A DNA stretch of 8,766 nucleotides from Bryobacterales bacterium (GTDB lineage Bacteria > Acidobacteriota > Terriglobia > Bryobacterales > Bryobacteraceae). The position numbers were made by a program, and so were the translations under genes. The stretch lies in NCBI GenBank assembly GCA_009697495.1, contig SHUN01000095.1, forward strand, positions 1 through 8,766. Reading direction: 5' to 3'. The notes under the pieces are model-generated. The model did no database searches, was not told where the DNA came from, and saw only the letters and a list, made by a program, of their open reading frames with translations. Position 1 is the stretch's first letter, and each line of letters opens with the position of its first letter. This document shows, one piece after another, positions 1-8,684 of this stretch.

Positions 1-20
1 GTTCGGCCTCCCGGCCTTGG

Positions 21-1427
21 TTGTCGTTTCATACCTCAAGTCAAACACCCTCCCGCTCGTTTGAAAACCATGGGGTTGGCCGAACGCTTACATTTCAACC
101 GCTGAAATTTCGGAACCTGGAGTTGAAGAATCGACTGATTCGCTCCAACGTCTCCGGTCGCTTTGACAACTACGACGGCTCCGGCAACCCCGCGCGGATC
201 AACTGGGAAACACGATTCGCGCGAGGGGGCGTGGGCGCGATCATCTCCTCCTTTGTGCCGGTGCATGGACGCGGGCGCATCCGGCCCAATTACGCCATGA
301 TTGACGACGACAACAAGATTCCTTTCTGGCGAGAAGTCGGGAAGCGGGTGCAGGAGCACGGCTGCAAATTCATCCTGCAACTGAGCCACGGCGGGCGGCA
401 GCGGGACATCGCGGGCGTTGAATATCCGGAGAGTTGGAGCTCCACGTCCAAGCCCGATCCGCTGCATGGCTTTGAGGCGAAAGCCATGACGGTGCAGCAG
501 ATCGCCGAGGTGGTCCAGCAGTTCGGCCAGGCGGCGGAGCGCGCGCAGCGGGCGGGATTGGACGGCGTTGAATTGCATGGCGCGAATGGTTACCTGATCA
601 CGCAGTTCCTGAGCTCGGCGATCAACGATCGCCAGGACGATTACGGCGGCACGCTGGAGCGGCGGGCCCGGTTTTTGTTGGAGATTGTGCGCTCGATCCG
701 GCAGCGTTGCGGCAGGGAGTTTCATCTGCAGATGAAGATCAGCGCGACCGAGAACAATAACGCGATGTCGCTTCGCGAGCCGAGGGGCAATACGATTCAG
801 GATTCGGTACCGGTCTGCAAGTGGCTGGAGGCGGAGGGCGTTGACGCCATTCACGTGTCGAGCGGCAGCTTCTTTCCGCACCCCCGCAACCCGCCTGGAG
901 ATCTGCCGATCGCCGATTTCATTCGCGTTTACGACTCCATGATTTCGAGCGGTAAGAACACGTTCCGTAATTTTGTGCTGCTGCGGAATGACATCACCGG
1001 CAAGCTGTTTCACGACCAGTGGCTGAAGGAGCGCGGCAACGTGATTGAAGGGCTGAACCTGCCCGACGCGGCGGCCATTAAGCAAGCCGTGACGATTCCG
1101 GTGATCTGCACCGGCGGCTTTCAGACGGCTTCCGTGATGAGGAACGCCATCGATAGCGGCCAGTGCGACGCCATCAGCATGGCCCGGACGTTGATCGCAA
1201 ATCCGGATATGCCGAAGATGTTCAAGGAGCAGGGTTTGGATACCCCGCCGGTACCTTGCACGTACTGCAACAAGTGCCTGGTGAATGTGGTGGAGAATCC
1301 GTTGGGGTGCTACGACGAGACTCGCTTCACGACGCGGGAAGCGATGATTCGCGATATCCTTTCGGTGTTCGAGCCACCGCCATATCCGGCGGTGCTCACG
1401 CCTTTGGGGGCGCTTGGCGGGGATTGA
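21..1427 (+). CDS. Old yellow enzyme family NADH:flavin oxidoreductase with C-terminal cysteine cluster
   Basis: This is a TIM-barrel FMN oxidoreductase of the OYE/2,4-dienoyl-CoA reductase superfamily, expected to be a soluble enzyme reducing activated alkenes or a similar substrate; the true substrate is unknown. Visible motifs (numbered from the TTG at 21): N-terminal FQPLKFRNLELKNR (25-38), QLSHGGRQ (120-127), the active-site pair H186-x2-N189 in ELHGANGYLITQFLS, DDYGG (206-210), the FMN-phosphate strand VICTGGF (361-367), and C413-x2-C416-x2-C419-x10-C430. That cluster resembles the 4Fe-4S site of trimethylamine dehydrogenase and dienoyl-CoA reductase, but the protein ends 38 residues later, without their FAD/NAD-binding half. 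A family-specific stretch (about 300-345) sits before the last barrel strands. The start is uncertain: there is no in-frame ATG before residue 93, the TTG at 21 lacks a visible ribosome binding site, and the frame stays open to the window edge. The class is secure; substrate and start are not. Confidence 0.88.
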   Translation: MSFHTSSQTPSRSFENHGVGRTLTFQPLKFRNLELKNRLIRSNVSGRFDNYDGSGNPARINWETRFARGGVGAIISSFVPVHGRGRIRPNYAMIDDDNKIPFWREVGKRVQEHGCKFILQLSHGGRQRDIAGVEYPESWSSTSKPDPLHGFEAKAMTVQQIAEVVQQFGQAAERAQRAGLDGVELHGANGYLITQFLSSAINDRQDDYGGTLERRARFLLEIVRSIRQRCGREFHLQMKISATENNNAMSLREPRGNTIQDSVPVCKWLEAEGVDAIHVSSGSFFPHPRNPPGDLPIADFIRVYDSMISSGKNTFRNFVLLRNDITGKLFHDQWLKERGNVIEGLNLPDAAAIKQAVTIPVICTGGFQTASVMRNAIDSGQCDAISMARTLIANPDMPKMFKEQGLDTPPVPCTYCNKCLVNVVENPLGCYDETRFTTREAMIRDILSVFEPPPYPAVLTPLGALGGD

Positions 1428-1453
1428 GTGGGGCTTAGATTGTCTCGTAGTGT

Positions 1454-1595
1454 TTACATGCGAGGGAGGCGCGCGTCATGAATATCGAAATCGCGCACGG
1501 GCAGCCAGCTCAGTCAAGTCGCTCGTAATCAGCGCGTCCGCTTGCCCGTTCACCGCCGTTGCCAAATCAATTTCATCCTTGGCGTCCTTCAACAT
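1454..1595 (-). pseudogene. Remnant of a PIN-domain toxin (C-terminal part, frameshifted)
   Basis: Read on the minus strand from 1595, the frame gives MLKDAKDEIDLATAVNGQAD followed by ALITSDLTELAARARF, then stops at 1476-1478. This pattern (KDxxDE, then AVNGQADALIT, then ARF) matches the C-terminal part of COG1569-type PIN-domain ribonucleases, the toxin half of toxin-antitoxin pairs. A one-base shift around 1490 continues as DFDIHDARLPRM to a TAA at 1454-1456, which looks like the usual last strand and helix; that suggests an indel. The same frame stays open upstream for about 20 more residues (LSGRVRNLLRCLP), running into the 3' end of the LysR gene. The N-terminal half with the first catalytic aspartate is missing, and no antitoxin gene is visible. 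It is probably non-functional debris. The assignment rests on recognised pattern only, over about 50 residues; a chance ORF is the alternative. Confidence 0.55.
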
Positions 1596-1650
1596 TGGCA
1601 GACACCGTAATAGGTTCCTGACTCTGCCCGACAGCGCTTTCACGCTGGCG

Positions 1651-2523
1651 TCACTCCTGCAGCAACTTCAAAAAACTCTCCGCGGCCCCGCTCAACTTAC
1701 GCCGCCGCCGGTGCAAAATCCCCAATGGCCGCGTCAACGGGTCAGCCAATTGCACCGCCACCAGCCGTCCCGCCGCCAGTTCCGATACCAAAATCCGCTT
1801 CGGCGTTATGCTCACCCCATGCCCAAAAACCACCGCTTCTTTTATCATCTGCAAATTATCAAAGTGCATCACGTAGTTCACCGCCACATTGTGGTCGCGC
1901 AAATACCGGTCCACTTCCCGCCGAATCGGCAACTCCTCATCGAACCCAATAAAATCGACACCCTCCAAAGCCCGTATCGATATCCGAGGCAATCCCGCCA
2001 AAGGATGCGCCGGCGCGCAGGCCAACACCATCTCTTCTTCCCGCCACGGAATCACCGCAATTTCCTTCGTCTCCTCCGGATAACTGACCAGCCCCAGGTC
2101 GGCCTGCTCCGCCGCCACCTGCTCGTACACTTTTTCCGGCCTCAGGTAATCCACCCGCAGCACCGCCTCCGGCCACCGGCTCTGAAATTCGGCTTCCAGT
2201 TGCGACATCTCCGATAAGCCCACCGAATATATGCTCGCCACCCGCACCGTGCCCTCCACGCCATGCAGCAGCCCGCCAAGCGCGGCGTCAAACTCTTCCT
2301 TTCGCCGCAATACATCGCGGCACAAGTCGTAGTAAAGCCGCCCCGCCGGCGTCAGCGCCAGCGGTCTGGTCGACCGGTCCAGCAAGCTAACTGACAGATT
2401 CCTTTCGAGTTCCTGCAATTGCTGACTCGCCGCCGATTGGCTCACGGCGTTCATCTGCGCTCCACGGCTCACACTCCGGGCCTGCGCAATGTCGCGGAAA
2501 AGCTTCAAGTGATCAAAATTCAC
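1651..2523 (-). CDS. LysR-type transcriptional regulator, probable GltC-like regulator of gltBD
   Basis: A LysR-family DNA-binding regulator of 290 residues from the GTG at 2523, normal for the family. The N-terminal winged helix-turn-helix is clear: NFDHLKLFRDIAQARSVSRGA, then SQSAASQQLQELERNLSVSL, then LLDRSTRPLALTPAGRLYY (within about residues 2-71). A linker helix and the periplasmic-binding-protein-like effector domain follow; EEEMVLACAPAHPLAG and GHGVSITPKRIL are typical effector-domain segments. The GTG was chosen because it gives the usual short lead-in before the first helix. A TTG at 2547 would add eight residues, and neither start has a well-spaced Shine-Dalgarno. The gene is divergent from gltB with an AT-rich gap between, as in B. 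subtilis gltC-gltAB, so control of gltBD and autoregulation are likely. That role is inferred from position; the effector is not evident from sequence. It converges on the OYE gene with the PIN remnant in between. Confidence 0.9.
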   Translation of the reverse strand: MNFDHLKLFRDIAQARSVSRGAQMNAVSQSAASQQLQELERNLSVSLLDRSTRPLALTPAGRLYYDLCRDVLRRKEEFDAALGGLLHGVEGTVRVASIYSVGLSEMSQLEAEFQSRWPEAVLRVDYLRPEKVYEQVAAEQADLGLVSYPEETKEIAVIPWREEEMVLACAPAHPLAGLPRISIRALEGVDFIGFDEELPIRREVDRYLRDHNVAVNYVMHFDNLQMIKEAVVFGHGVSITPKRILVSELAAGRLVAVQLADPLTRPLGILHRRRRKLSGAAESFLKLLQE

Positions 2524-2585
2524 TCCTGCCAGAATAGCATAAGTCAACCTTATGCCGCAAACTTGAAAATTCAGCCCAGCTAATT

Positions 2586-2612
2586 CTATAACTATAAGTT
2601 TTTGTGATTATA
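2586..2612. promoter_or_regulatory. Candidate LysR-type regulator binding site upstream of gltB
   Basis: Two tandem CTATAA hexamers (2586-2597) are followed by an inverted TTATA (2608-2612), giving TATAA-N10-TTATA. The same stretch holds the LysR consensus AT-N11-AT (2594-2608, T-N11-A at 2595 and 2607). Its centre, near 2601, is about 66 bp upstream of the gltB transcription start predicted from the promoter hexamers. LysR regulators typically place their recognition site near -65. A smaller palindrome, AACT-ATA-AGTT, overlaps at 2590-2600. The region is strikingly AT-rich for this DNA. The site is inferred from sequence and spacing. Confidence 0.5.
2607..2612 (-). promoter_or_regulatory. 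Possible -10 element of the LysR gene
   Basis: The minus strand reads a perfect TATAAT here, about 84 bp before the LysR GTG start. No good -35 hexamer is found 16-18 bp further upstream (TCAATC or GTCAAT at best), so the promoter would be weak or depend on another factor. It lies inside the candidate LysR binding site, which would allow autorepression. Confidence 0.3.
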
Positions 2613-2631
2613 TGAATTGCTCTATCCCGGA

Positions 2632-2660
2632 TTGACTTATACTGTGACTACGGGTATTCT
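2632..2660 (+). promoter_or_regulatory. Sigma-70 type promoter of gltBD
   Basis: A -35 hexamer TTGACT (2632-2637, five of six to consensus) is separated by exactly 17 bp from a -10 hexamer TATTCT (2655-2660, four of six, including the key first TA and final T). Transcription would start near A2667, leaving a leader of about 25 nucleotides before the ATG at 2692, too short for a riboswitch or attenuator. The promoter covers the region downstream of the TTG at 2617, so that upstream in-frame start is very unlikely to be used. Confidence 0.7.
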
Positions 2661-2676
2661 AAGGGGAATCATCAGT

Positions 2677-2681
2677 AGAGG
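2677..2681 (+). promoter_or_regulatory. Ribosome binding site of gltB
   Basis: AGAGG lies 10 nucleotides before the ATG at 2692. Together with the promoter position it fixes this ATG as the start, rather than the TTG 75 bp upstream in the same frame. Confidence 0.6.
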
Positions 2682-2691
2682 TCAGAAGTTC

Positions 2692-5600
2692 ATGTCCAAT
2701 TTTCAAGACGAATTCCAACCGGTCCGCGGTCTACCTCCGGCGCAGGGCCTGTACAATCCGGCCAACGAACGCGATGCCTGCGGGATCGGCTTCGTCGTCA
2801 ACATCCACGGCCACAAATCGCACGACATCATTACCAAAGGCGTCCAGATCCTCATCAATTTGACGCACCGCGGAGCCTGTGGCTGCGATTCCGAGACCGG
2901 CGACGGCGCCGGACTTTTGATTCAAATCCCCCACGCTTTTTTCGCGCGCGAATGCGCCAAAGAAGGTTTCACCCTGCCCCCCGCCGGCGAATACGGTGCC
3001 GGTTTGGTCTTTCTGCCCGTGGAGCATACGGCGCGCCTGCTCGTCGAAGGCGTGTTCGAACGGATTGTTCGCGAAGAAGGCCTGGAAGTTCTCGGATGGC
3101 GCGATACCCCGCTGAACGTCGATGCCATCGGACGCGTCGCGCGCGCCTCCCAGCCCTATATTGAGCAGATTTTCATCCGCGGCCAGCGCGGCATGAGCGA
3201 AATCGCCCTCGAAAGAAAGCTCTATGTCATCCGGAAGCGGGCCGAACATGAGATTCGCGCCTCCAGCATACGGGATAAGGACTTCTTTTATGTCCCGTCG
3301 CTGAGCTGCCGGACCATCGTCTACAAGGGCCTCCTCCTGGCGCCCCAAATCCAGAAATTCTTCAAGGATCTGGCCGATCCGGAATGCGTTTCCGCCCTGG
3401 CGATGGTGCATCAGCGCTTTTCGACAAACACGTTTCCCACCTGGCCGCTGGCCCATCCCTTCCGCTATCTCTGCCACAACGGCGAGATCAACACCGTTCG
3501 CGGCAACGCCAACTGGATGGCCGCGCGGCAAGAGGTAATGGCGTCGGAAATCTGGGGCGATGATCTCAAGAAAATTCTGCCGATTATCGAACCAGGCGGC
3601 AGCGATTCAGCCACCCTGGACAACGCCGTGGAACTGCTCTACCTCTCCGGCCGCAGTATTCCTCATGTTATGTCGATGCTCATCCCGGAAGCCTGGGACG
3701 CCGATTCCACGATGAAGCTGGAAAAAAAGGCCTATTATGAGTTCCACGCGTCGTTGATGGAACCCTGGGACGGGCCCGCGGCCGTGGCGTTTACGGATGG
3801 CCATATCCTGGGCGCGACGCTCGACCGGAACGGATTGCGGCCGTCGCGCTACTTAGTAACTAAGGATGGCTTGTTGATCGTCGCCTCGGAGACCGGCGTG
3901 CTGCCGGTTAGGCCGGAGGATGTTATATTCAAGGGCCGCCTGCAACCGGGCAAAATGCTGATCGTCGACTTAGATCAGAAGCGCATCATCCCGGACGAAG
4001 AAGTCAAGCAGGGCTTGTGGGAGCGCCAGCCTTACGGACAGTGGATCAAAGACAACCAGATCACGCTCGACCGGCTGCCGGAGCCAGGGCGCGTTTATGC
4101 AACCGACCACGAGACAATCCTGCTGCGCCAGCGTGCATTTGGATACGCCGACGAAGACTTGAGGACCATTCTCACTCCCATGGCGGAGAAGGGCGAGGAG
4201 CCCATCGGCTCCATGGGGACCGACACGCCGCTGGCGTGCCTTTCCGATAAACCGCAATCGCTATTTCACTACTTCAAACAGCTATTCGCCCAAGTTACAA
4301 ATCCGCCCATCGATCCCATTCGCGAAGAACTGGTCATGTCCTTGACCAGTTACATCGGCACCGAGCGGAATGTCCTGGCGGAGACGCCGCAACATAGCCA
4401 CTTACTGAAGTTAGAGCACCCGTTGTTGACCAACCGCGATCTTGAAAAAATCCGGCGCGTCAGCTGGGGGGATTTCCTTGCCTATACGCTGCCCGTTCTT
4501 TACGATGTTCATGGCGGGGAGAGGGAGTTGGAACGGGCGTTGGACTCGCTGTGCAAACGGGCGAGCTGGGCCATTCAGGCCGGATACACGCTGCTGATTT
4601 TGAGTGACCGCGGCGTGGATGCCAATTCGGCGCCCATCCCGTCGATGTTGGCGCTAACGGCGGTTCATCATCATTTGATCCGCGAAGGCTCGCGCACACA
4701 AGTGGCCTTGATTGTTGAGAGCGGCGAGCCCAGGGAAGTGATGCATTTCTGCTGCCTCATCGGCTACGGCGCCAGCGCTGTCAATCCCTATCTGGCCATC
4801 GAAACGCTCGACAACATGGCGATGCGCGGACAGATCAACGTTCCCTTTGAGACGGCGCTGAAGAACTACACAAAAGCCGTCAATAAGGGATTGCTGAAAG
4901 TCTTTTCGAAGATGGGGATCTCGACGCTCCAGAGCTATCGCGGCGCCCAGATTTTTGAGGCGATTGGGCTGAACAAGAGCCTGGTGGATAAGTACTTTAC
5001 CGGTACCGCTTCGCGGATCGAAGGCGTGGGCCTGGAGGTCCTGGCCCGCGAAGCCAAGATGAAGCATGAACACGCCTTCGATCCGCTTACCGAAGCCGAT
5101 CTGGAGCTATCGCCCGGCGGTAATTATCAGTACCGCGTGGGCGGCGAATATCATCTCCTGAATCCCCAGACTGTTAGCAAGATGCGCGACGCCGTGAACA
5201 CGGAAAGTTACGCCACTTTCAAGGAATACTCCAAGCTGATTAACACGCAGAATCAGCAGTTGTGCACGCTGCGCGGGCTGTTGCAGTTCAAACCAGCGGA
5301 GCCCATCTCTTTGGACGATGTCGAGCCGGCCAAGGAGATCGTGAAGCGGTTCGCCACCGGCGCCATGAGCTTTGGATCCATTTCGAAAGAGGCCCATGAG
5401 ACGCTTGCCATCGCCATGAATCGCATGGGGGGCCGTTCCAATACCGGCGAGGGAGGGGAGGACGAAACCCGCTTCAAGCTGATGCCCAATGGCGACTCGA
5501 AACGCTCCTCCATTAAACAAGTCGCCAGCGGACGGTTTGGCGTCACGGCGAACTACCTGGTGAATGCCGACGAGTTACAAATCAAAGTGGCCCAGGGAGC

Positions 5601-7269
5601 CAAGCCCGGCGAGGGCGGCCAGTTACCCGGACACAAGGTGGATGACTTTGTCGCCAAGGTCCGGCACTCCATTCCCGGAGTGGGCCTGATATCTCCTCCG
5701 CCGCATCACGATATTTACTCGATTGAGGATCTGGCGCAACTGATCTATGACTTGAAAAATGTCAATCCGCAGGCGCGCATCTCGGTGAAGCTAGTCTCTG
5801 AAGTCGGTGTCGGCACCGTCGCCGCGGGCGTGTCGAAAGCGCACGCCGATCTGGTCCTGATCGCCGGCGATTCGGGCGGCACCGGCGCATCGCCGCTCAC
5901 TTCGCTCCGGCACGCCGGCGTTCCCTGGGAACTGGGCCTCGCCGAAACGCAGCAAGTATTGGTGATGAATGACCTCCGGTCCCGCATTCGTGTCCAAACC
6001 GATGGCAAGCTGCAGACCGGTAAAGACGTCGTGATCGGCGCGCTGCTCGGCGCTGAGGAGTTCGGATTCTCCACCGCTCCGCTAGTCGCTCTGGGCTGCA
6101 TCATGATGCGCAAGTGCCACTTGAATACCTGCCCGGTGGGCATCGCCACTCAGGACCCCGCCCTCCGCGCGAAGTTCACGGGCACGCCGGAGCACGTCAT
6201 CAACTTCTTCTTCTTCATCGCCGATGAAGTCCGCGAAATCATGGCCCAGTTGGGCTTCCGGACCTTCCATGAAATGGTCGGGCGCGTCGACATGCTGGAA
6301 ATGCGCGATGTGAAGGATCACTGGAAAGCCAAGGGGCTCGACTTATCGTCGATGCTATTCAATCCACCGGTACCAAAAAAGGTGTTCCGGCGCTGCGTCA
6401 TCGCGCAGGACCATGGCCTGGAGGCGGCGCTGGATCATAAACTCATCGAACTGGCCCAGGACGCTTTGGAAAACAAAATCCCGGCGCAGTTTGTGCTGCC
6501 GATCCGAAATATCCATCGAACCGTGGGCGCGATGCTTTCTGGTGTTGTCGCCAAGCGGTACGGGTCGGAAGGGTTGCCCACGGATACCATTCAGATCAAG
6601 TTCAACGGCTCCGCCGGGCAGAGTTTTGGCGCGTTCCTGGCCAATGGGATCAGCCTCGAATTGGAAGGCGACGCGAATGACTATGTTGGCAAAGGATTGA
6701 GCGGCGGGCGCATCGTGGTTTATCCGCCGCGGACGGCCTCGTTTGTCCCGGAGCACAATATTCTCATCGGCAACGTCGTCCTCTACGGCGCCACCAGCGG
6801 CGAATGCTTCTTCAATGGCATGGCCGGTGAACGGTTCGCCGTCAGGAATTCGGGCGCCACCGCGGTCGTCGAAGGTGTTGGCGACCATGGCTGCGAGTAC
6901 ATGACCAATGGGCTGGTCGTCGTGCTTGGCGAATCCGGAAAAAATTTCGCGGCCGGTATGAGCGGCGGAATTGCTTACGTTTTGGATGAAAGCGGCGAGT
7001 TCTGCCGCAACCGCTGCAACCGGTCCGGCGTGGATCTGGAGCCGGTGGAAAGCGGCGCTGATATCAACGCGCTGCGTAACCTGATTGGGCGGCATGTCGA
7101 CTTCACCGCCAGTCCTCGCGCCAAGTGGATTCTGGAAAACTGGGGCGACATGTTAGGCAAATTTGTTAAGGTCTACCCGCACGAATATAAGCGTGTGTTA
7201 GGCGTCGCCAAGCGCGAGACGCCCTATTTTATTCCTGCCGTGCGGGAAGAACAGGTGTTGCATGGGTAA
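2692..7269 (+). CDS. gltB: Glutamate synthase (NADPH-type) large subunit
   Basis: The alpha subunit of GOGAT (1525 residues, normal length) hydrolyses glutamine, channels ammonia and makes glutamate from 2-oxoglutarate in the cytosol. Domains in order: a 29-residue propeptide ahead of the N-terminal nucleophile C30 (DACGIGF); class II glutamine amidotransferase with [20 protein letters not shown] (about 238-260), CHNGEIN (261-267) and [10 protein letters not shown] (about 378-387); central domain (about 460-790); FMN/synthase barrel with [15 protein letters not shown] (from 892), GEGGED and [10 protein letters not shown] (1059-1068); the 3Fe-4S ligands C1136-x5-C1142-x4-C1147 in [12 protein letters not shown]; and the C-terminal GXGXG beta-helix (about 1270-1440). 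All key residues I looked for are present, so it should be active. The start is the ATG with AGAGG and a good promoter upstream. It is first in a two-gene operon with gltD and probably controlled by the divergent LysR gene. Confidence 0.98.
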   Translation: MSNFQDEFQPVRGLPPAQGLYNPANERDACGIGFVVNIHGHKSHDIITKGVQILINLTHRGACGCDSETGDGAGLLIQIPHAFFARECAKEGFTLPPAGEYGAGLVFLPVEHTARLLVEGVFERIVREEGLEVLGWRDTPLNVDAIGRVARASQPYIEQIFIRGQRGMSEIALERKLYVIRKRAEHEIRASSIRDKDFFYVPSLSCRTIVYKGLLLAPQIQKFFKDLADPECVSALAMVHQRFSTNTFPTWPLAHPFRYLCHNGEINTVRGNANWMAARQEVMASEIWGDDLKKILPIIEPGGSDSATLDNAVELLYLSGRSIPHVMSMLIPEAWDADSTMKLEKKAYYEFHASLMEPWDGPAAVAFTDGHILGATLDRNGLRPSRYLVTKDGLLIVASETGVLPVRPEDVIFKGRLQPGKMLIVDLDQKRIIPDEEVKQGLWERQPYGQWIKDNQITLDRLPEPGRVYATDHETILLRQRAFGYADEDLRTILTPMAEKGEEPIGSMGTDTPLACLSDKPQSLFHYFKQLFAQVTNPPIDPIREELVMSLTSYIGTERNVLAETPQHSHLLKLEHPLLTNRDLEKIRRVSWGDFLAYTLPVLYDVHGGERELERALDSLCKRASWAIQAGYTLLILSDRGVDANSAPIPSMLALTAVHHHLIREGSRTQVALIVESGEPREVMHFCCLIGYGASAVNPYLAIETLDNMAMRGQINVPFETALKNYTKAVNKGLLKVFSKMGISTLQSYRGAQIFEAIGLNKSLVDKYFTGTASRIEGVGLEVLAREAKMKHEHAFDPLTEADLELSPGGNYQYRVGGEYHLLNPQTVSKMRDAVNTESYATFKEYSKLINTQNQQLCTLRGLLQFKPAEPISLDDVEPAKEIVKRFATGAMSFGSISKEAHETLAIAMNRMGGRSNTGEGGEDETRFKLMPNGDSKRSSIKQVASGRFGVTANYLVNADELQIKVAQGAKPGEGGQLPGHKVDDFVAKVRHSIPGVGLISPPPHHDIYSIEDLAQLIYDLKNVNPQARISVKLVSEVGVGTVAAGVSKAHADLVLIAGDSGGTGASPLTSLRHAGVPWELGLAETQQVLVMNDLRSRIRVQTDGKLQTGKDVVIGALLGAEEFGFSTAPLVALGCIMMRKCHLNTCPVGIATQDPALRAKFTGTPEHVINFFFFIADEVREIMAQLGFRTFHEMVGRVDMLEMRDVKDHWKAKGLDLSSMLFNPPVPKKVFRRCVIAQDHGLEAALDHKLIELAQDALENKIPAQFVLPIRNIHRTVGAMLSGVVAKRYGSEGLPTDTIQIKFNGSAGQSFGAFLANGISLELEGDANDYVGKGLSGGRIVVYPPRTASFVPEHNILIGNVVLYGATSGECFFNGMAGERFAVRNSGATAVVEGVGDHGCEYMTNGLVVVLGESGKNFAAGMSGGIAYVLDESGEFCRNRCNRSGVDLEPVESGADINALRNLIGRHVDFTASPRAKWILENWGDMLGKFVKVYPHEYKRVLGVAKRETPYFIPAVREEQVLHG

Positions 7270-8683
7270 GGTCACCGGATTTATCGAGTTTGAGCGGGAA
7301 GTGGCCACGCGGCGGCCTGTCGAGGAGCGAGTCAAGGATTGGTTTGAGATCTACCAGCCTTTCAGTTATGAAAAGGTGCGAACGCAGGGCGCTCGTTGCA
7401 TGGACTGCGGCGTTCCCTTCTGCCATACCGGCTGTCCGCTGAATAACATCATTCCGGACTGGAATGACCTCGCGTTTAAGGACCGCTGGAAAGATGCGAT
7501 CCGCGTATTGCATTCGACGAATAACTTCCCGGAATTTACGGGGCGCGTGTGTCCGGCGCCGTGTGAATCGGCTTGTGTGCTGGGTATCAATGAACCGCCC
7601 GTGGCTATCAAGTTAATTGAGCGATCTGTCATCGACCATGCCTTTGAACAAGGCTGGATCAAGCCCGAACCGCCGGACGTGCGGACCGGTAAACGTGTCG
7701 CCATTGTCGGCAGCGGACCGGCCGGCATGGCCGCGGCCCAACAGTTGAACCGCGCCGGGCATACGGTGGTGGTCTATGAGAAGGCGGACCGCGTAGGCGG
7801 CCTGCTGCGTTACGGAATTCCGGACTTCAAAATGGAGAAGCACCACATCGACCGGCGCGTGGAGCAGATGGAGGCCGAGGGCGTCGAGTTTGTGGTCAAC
7901 GCGCACGTGGGCGTGACGGTTTCCGTGGAAGAGTTGCGGGCCAGGTTCGATGCCGTGTTGGTTGCCGGCGGAGCGGAGCAATCGCGAGACCTGCCGGTTC
8001 CCGGACGAAACTTGAAGGGCGTGCACTTCGCCATGGATTTTCTGCCGCAACAGAACCACCGTGGGGCTGGGGACGTGGTCGATCCCGCCATATCGGTGAC
8101 GGCGGAAGCCAAGGACGTGATCATCATTGGCGGCGGAGACACAGGCGCGGATTGCCTCGGCACGTCGCACCGGCATAAGGCTAGAAGCGTGCACCAGTTT
8201 GAGCTGATGCAGCGGCCGCCGGATGAACGCAGCGCAACCACGCCATGGCCGATGTGGCCGGTGATGATGCGGACGGAAAGCTCCCACGAAGAAGGCGGTG
8301 TGCGCGAGTTTGCGATATCTACGAAGGAGTTCGTAGATGATGGAAACGGGAATGTGAAGGCGTTGCGGACAGTGCGCGTGGGGCCGCCGCCAACGTTCAC
8401 GGAACTACCCAATTCCGAGCAGATTTTCCCGGCAGATCTGGTGTTGTTGGCGATGGGCTTCACCGGGCCCGTGAAGCCAGGGCTGATAGCGGATCTGGGA
8501 GTCGAACTCGACAACCGCGGCAATGTAAAAACCGATGATGCCTACATGTCGTCTGTGCCGGGAGTATTCGCCGCCGGCGACATGCGCCGCGGGCAGTCGC
8601 TAGTGGTGTGGGCAATCGCCGAAGGCCGCAAGGCCGCGCGCGGCGTCGATCAGTGGCTGATGGGTGACTCGAAGCTGCCGTAG
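7262..8683 (+). CDS. gltD: Glutamate synthase small subunit (NAD(P)H-oxidising, FAD and Fe-S)
   Basis: The beta subunit of GOGAT (473 residues, usual length) oxidises NAD(P)H on FAD and passes electrons through iron-sulphur clusters to the GltB FMN. The N-terminal ferredoxin-like domain has C46-x2-C49-x4-C54-x3-C58 in [13 protein letters not shown] and C97-x3-C101-x3-C105 in [11 protein letters not shown], preceded by the typical TNNFPEFTG. The first dinucleotide fold (FAD) is [14 protein letters not shown] (146-159), the second (NAD(P)H) is [15 protein letters not shown] (287-301), and the closing FAD motif is [23 protein letters not shown] (434-456). The ATG overlaps the end of gltB by 8 bp, with a weak AGG six bases upstream, so translation is probably coupled to gltB. 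The full set of cysteines and both GxGxxG/A folds point to a working subunit rather than one of the stand-alone GltD-like oxidoreductases. Confidence 0.97.
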   Translation: MGKVTGFIEFEREVATRRPVEERVKDWFEIYQPFSYEKVRTQGARCMDCGVPFCHTGCPLNNIIPDWNDLAFKDRWKDAIRVLHSTNNFPEFTGRVCPAPCESACVLGINEPPVAIKLIERSVIDHAFEQGWIKPEPPDVRTGKRVAIVGSGPAGMAAAQQLNRAGHTVVVYEKADRVGGLLRYGIPDFKMEKHHIDRRVEQMEAEGVEFVVNAHVGVTVSVEELRARFDAVLVAGGAEQSRDLPVPGRNLKGVHFAMDFLPQQNHRGAGDVVDPAISVTAEAKDVIIIGGGDTGADCLGTSHRHKARSVHQFELMQRPPDERSATTPWPMWPVMMRTESSHEEGGVREFAISTKEFVDDGNGNVKALRTVRVGPPPTFTELPNSEQIFPADLVLLAMGFTGPVKPGLIADLGVELDNRGNVKTDDAYMSSVPGVFAAGDMRRGQSLVVWAIAEGRKAARGVDQWLMGDSKLP

Positions 8684-8684
8684 G

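Larger units (their letters stand above)
2539..2640. repeat. Perfect 9-bp inverted repeat bracketing the divergent control region
   Basis: ATAAGTCAA at 2539-2547 is the exact reverse complement of TTGACTTAT at 2632-2640, with the two arms about 93 bp apart centre to centre. The right arm contains the gltB -35 hexamer. The left arm lies just upstream of the preferred GTG start of the LysR gene and contains its alternative TTG start. The repeat could be an operator pair or a coincidence; the match is seen directly, the role is not. Confidence 0.45.

Noticed and set aside
36..1085. Long minus-strand open frame (349 codons) opposite the OYE gene
   Set aside because: It lies entirely antisense to a clear OYE family coding region and its translation is rich in R, H, A and L with no recognisable domain; such mirror frames are common in GC-rich DNA.
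1444..1496. Weak inverted repeats after the OYE stop (CTCG/CGAG and GCGCG/CGCGC) as a terminator
   Set aside because: Stems are 4-5 bp with loops over 12 bases and no T-tract; likely chance in GC-rich DNA.
1632..1647. Hairpin CAGCG-CTTTCA-CGCTG just after the LysR stop as a terminator
   Set aside because: The stem is only 5 bp and no T-run follows on either strand.
1414..2217. Plus-strand open frame (267 codons) over the LysR gene
   Set aside because: It is antisense to a well-supported LysR regulator and gives a low-complexity R, P, H and Q-rich translation without motifs.
2617..2691. TTG at 2617 as the start of gltB, adding 25 residues
   Set aside because: The extra stretch contains the predicted promoter (2632-2660) and would lie mostly upstream of the transcription start; the ATG at 2692 has a ribosome binding site and gives the expected short propeptide before the catalytic cysteine.
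2661..2691. Riboswitch or attenuator in the gltB leader
   Set aside because: The predicted leader is only about 25 nucleotides and shows no alternative stems.
6355..7095. Minus-strand open frames opposite gltB and gltD (for example 2731-3531, 6355-7095, 7613-8287)
   Set aside because: All are shadows of strongly conserved glutamate synthase coding sequence and show no domain of their own.
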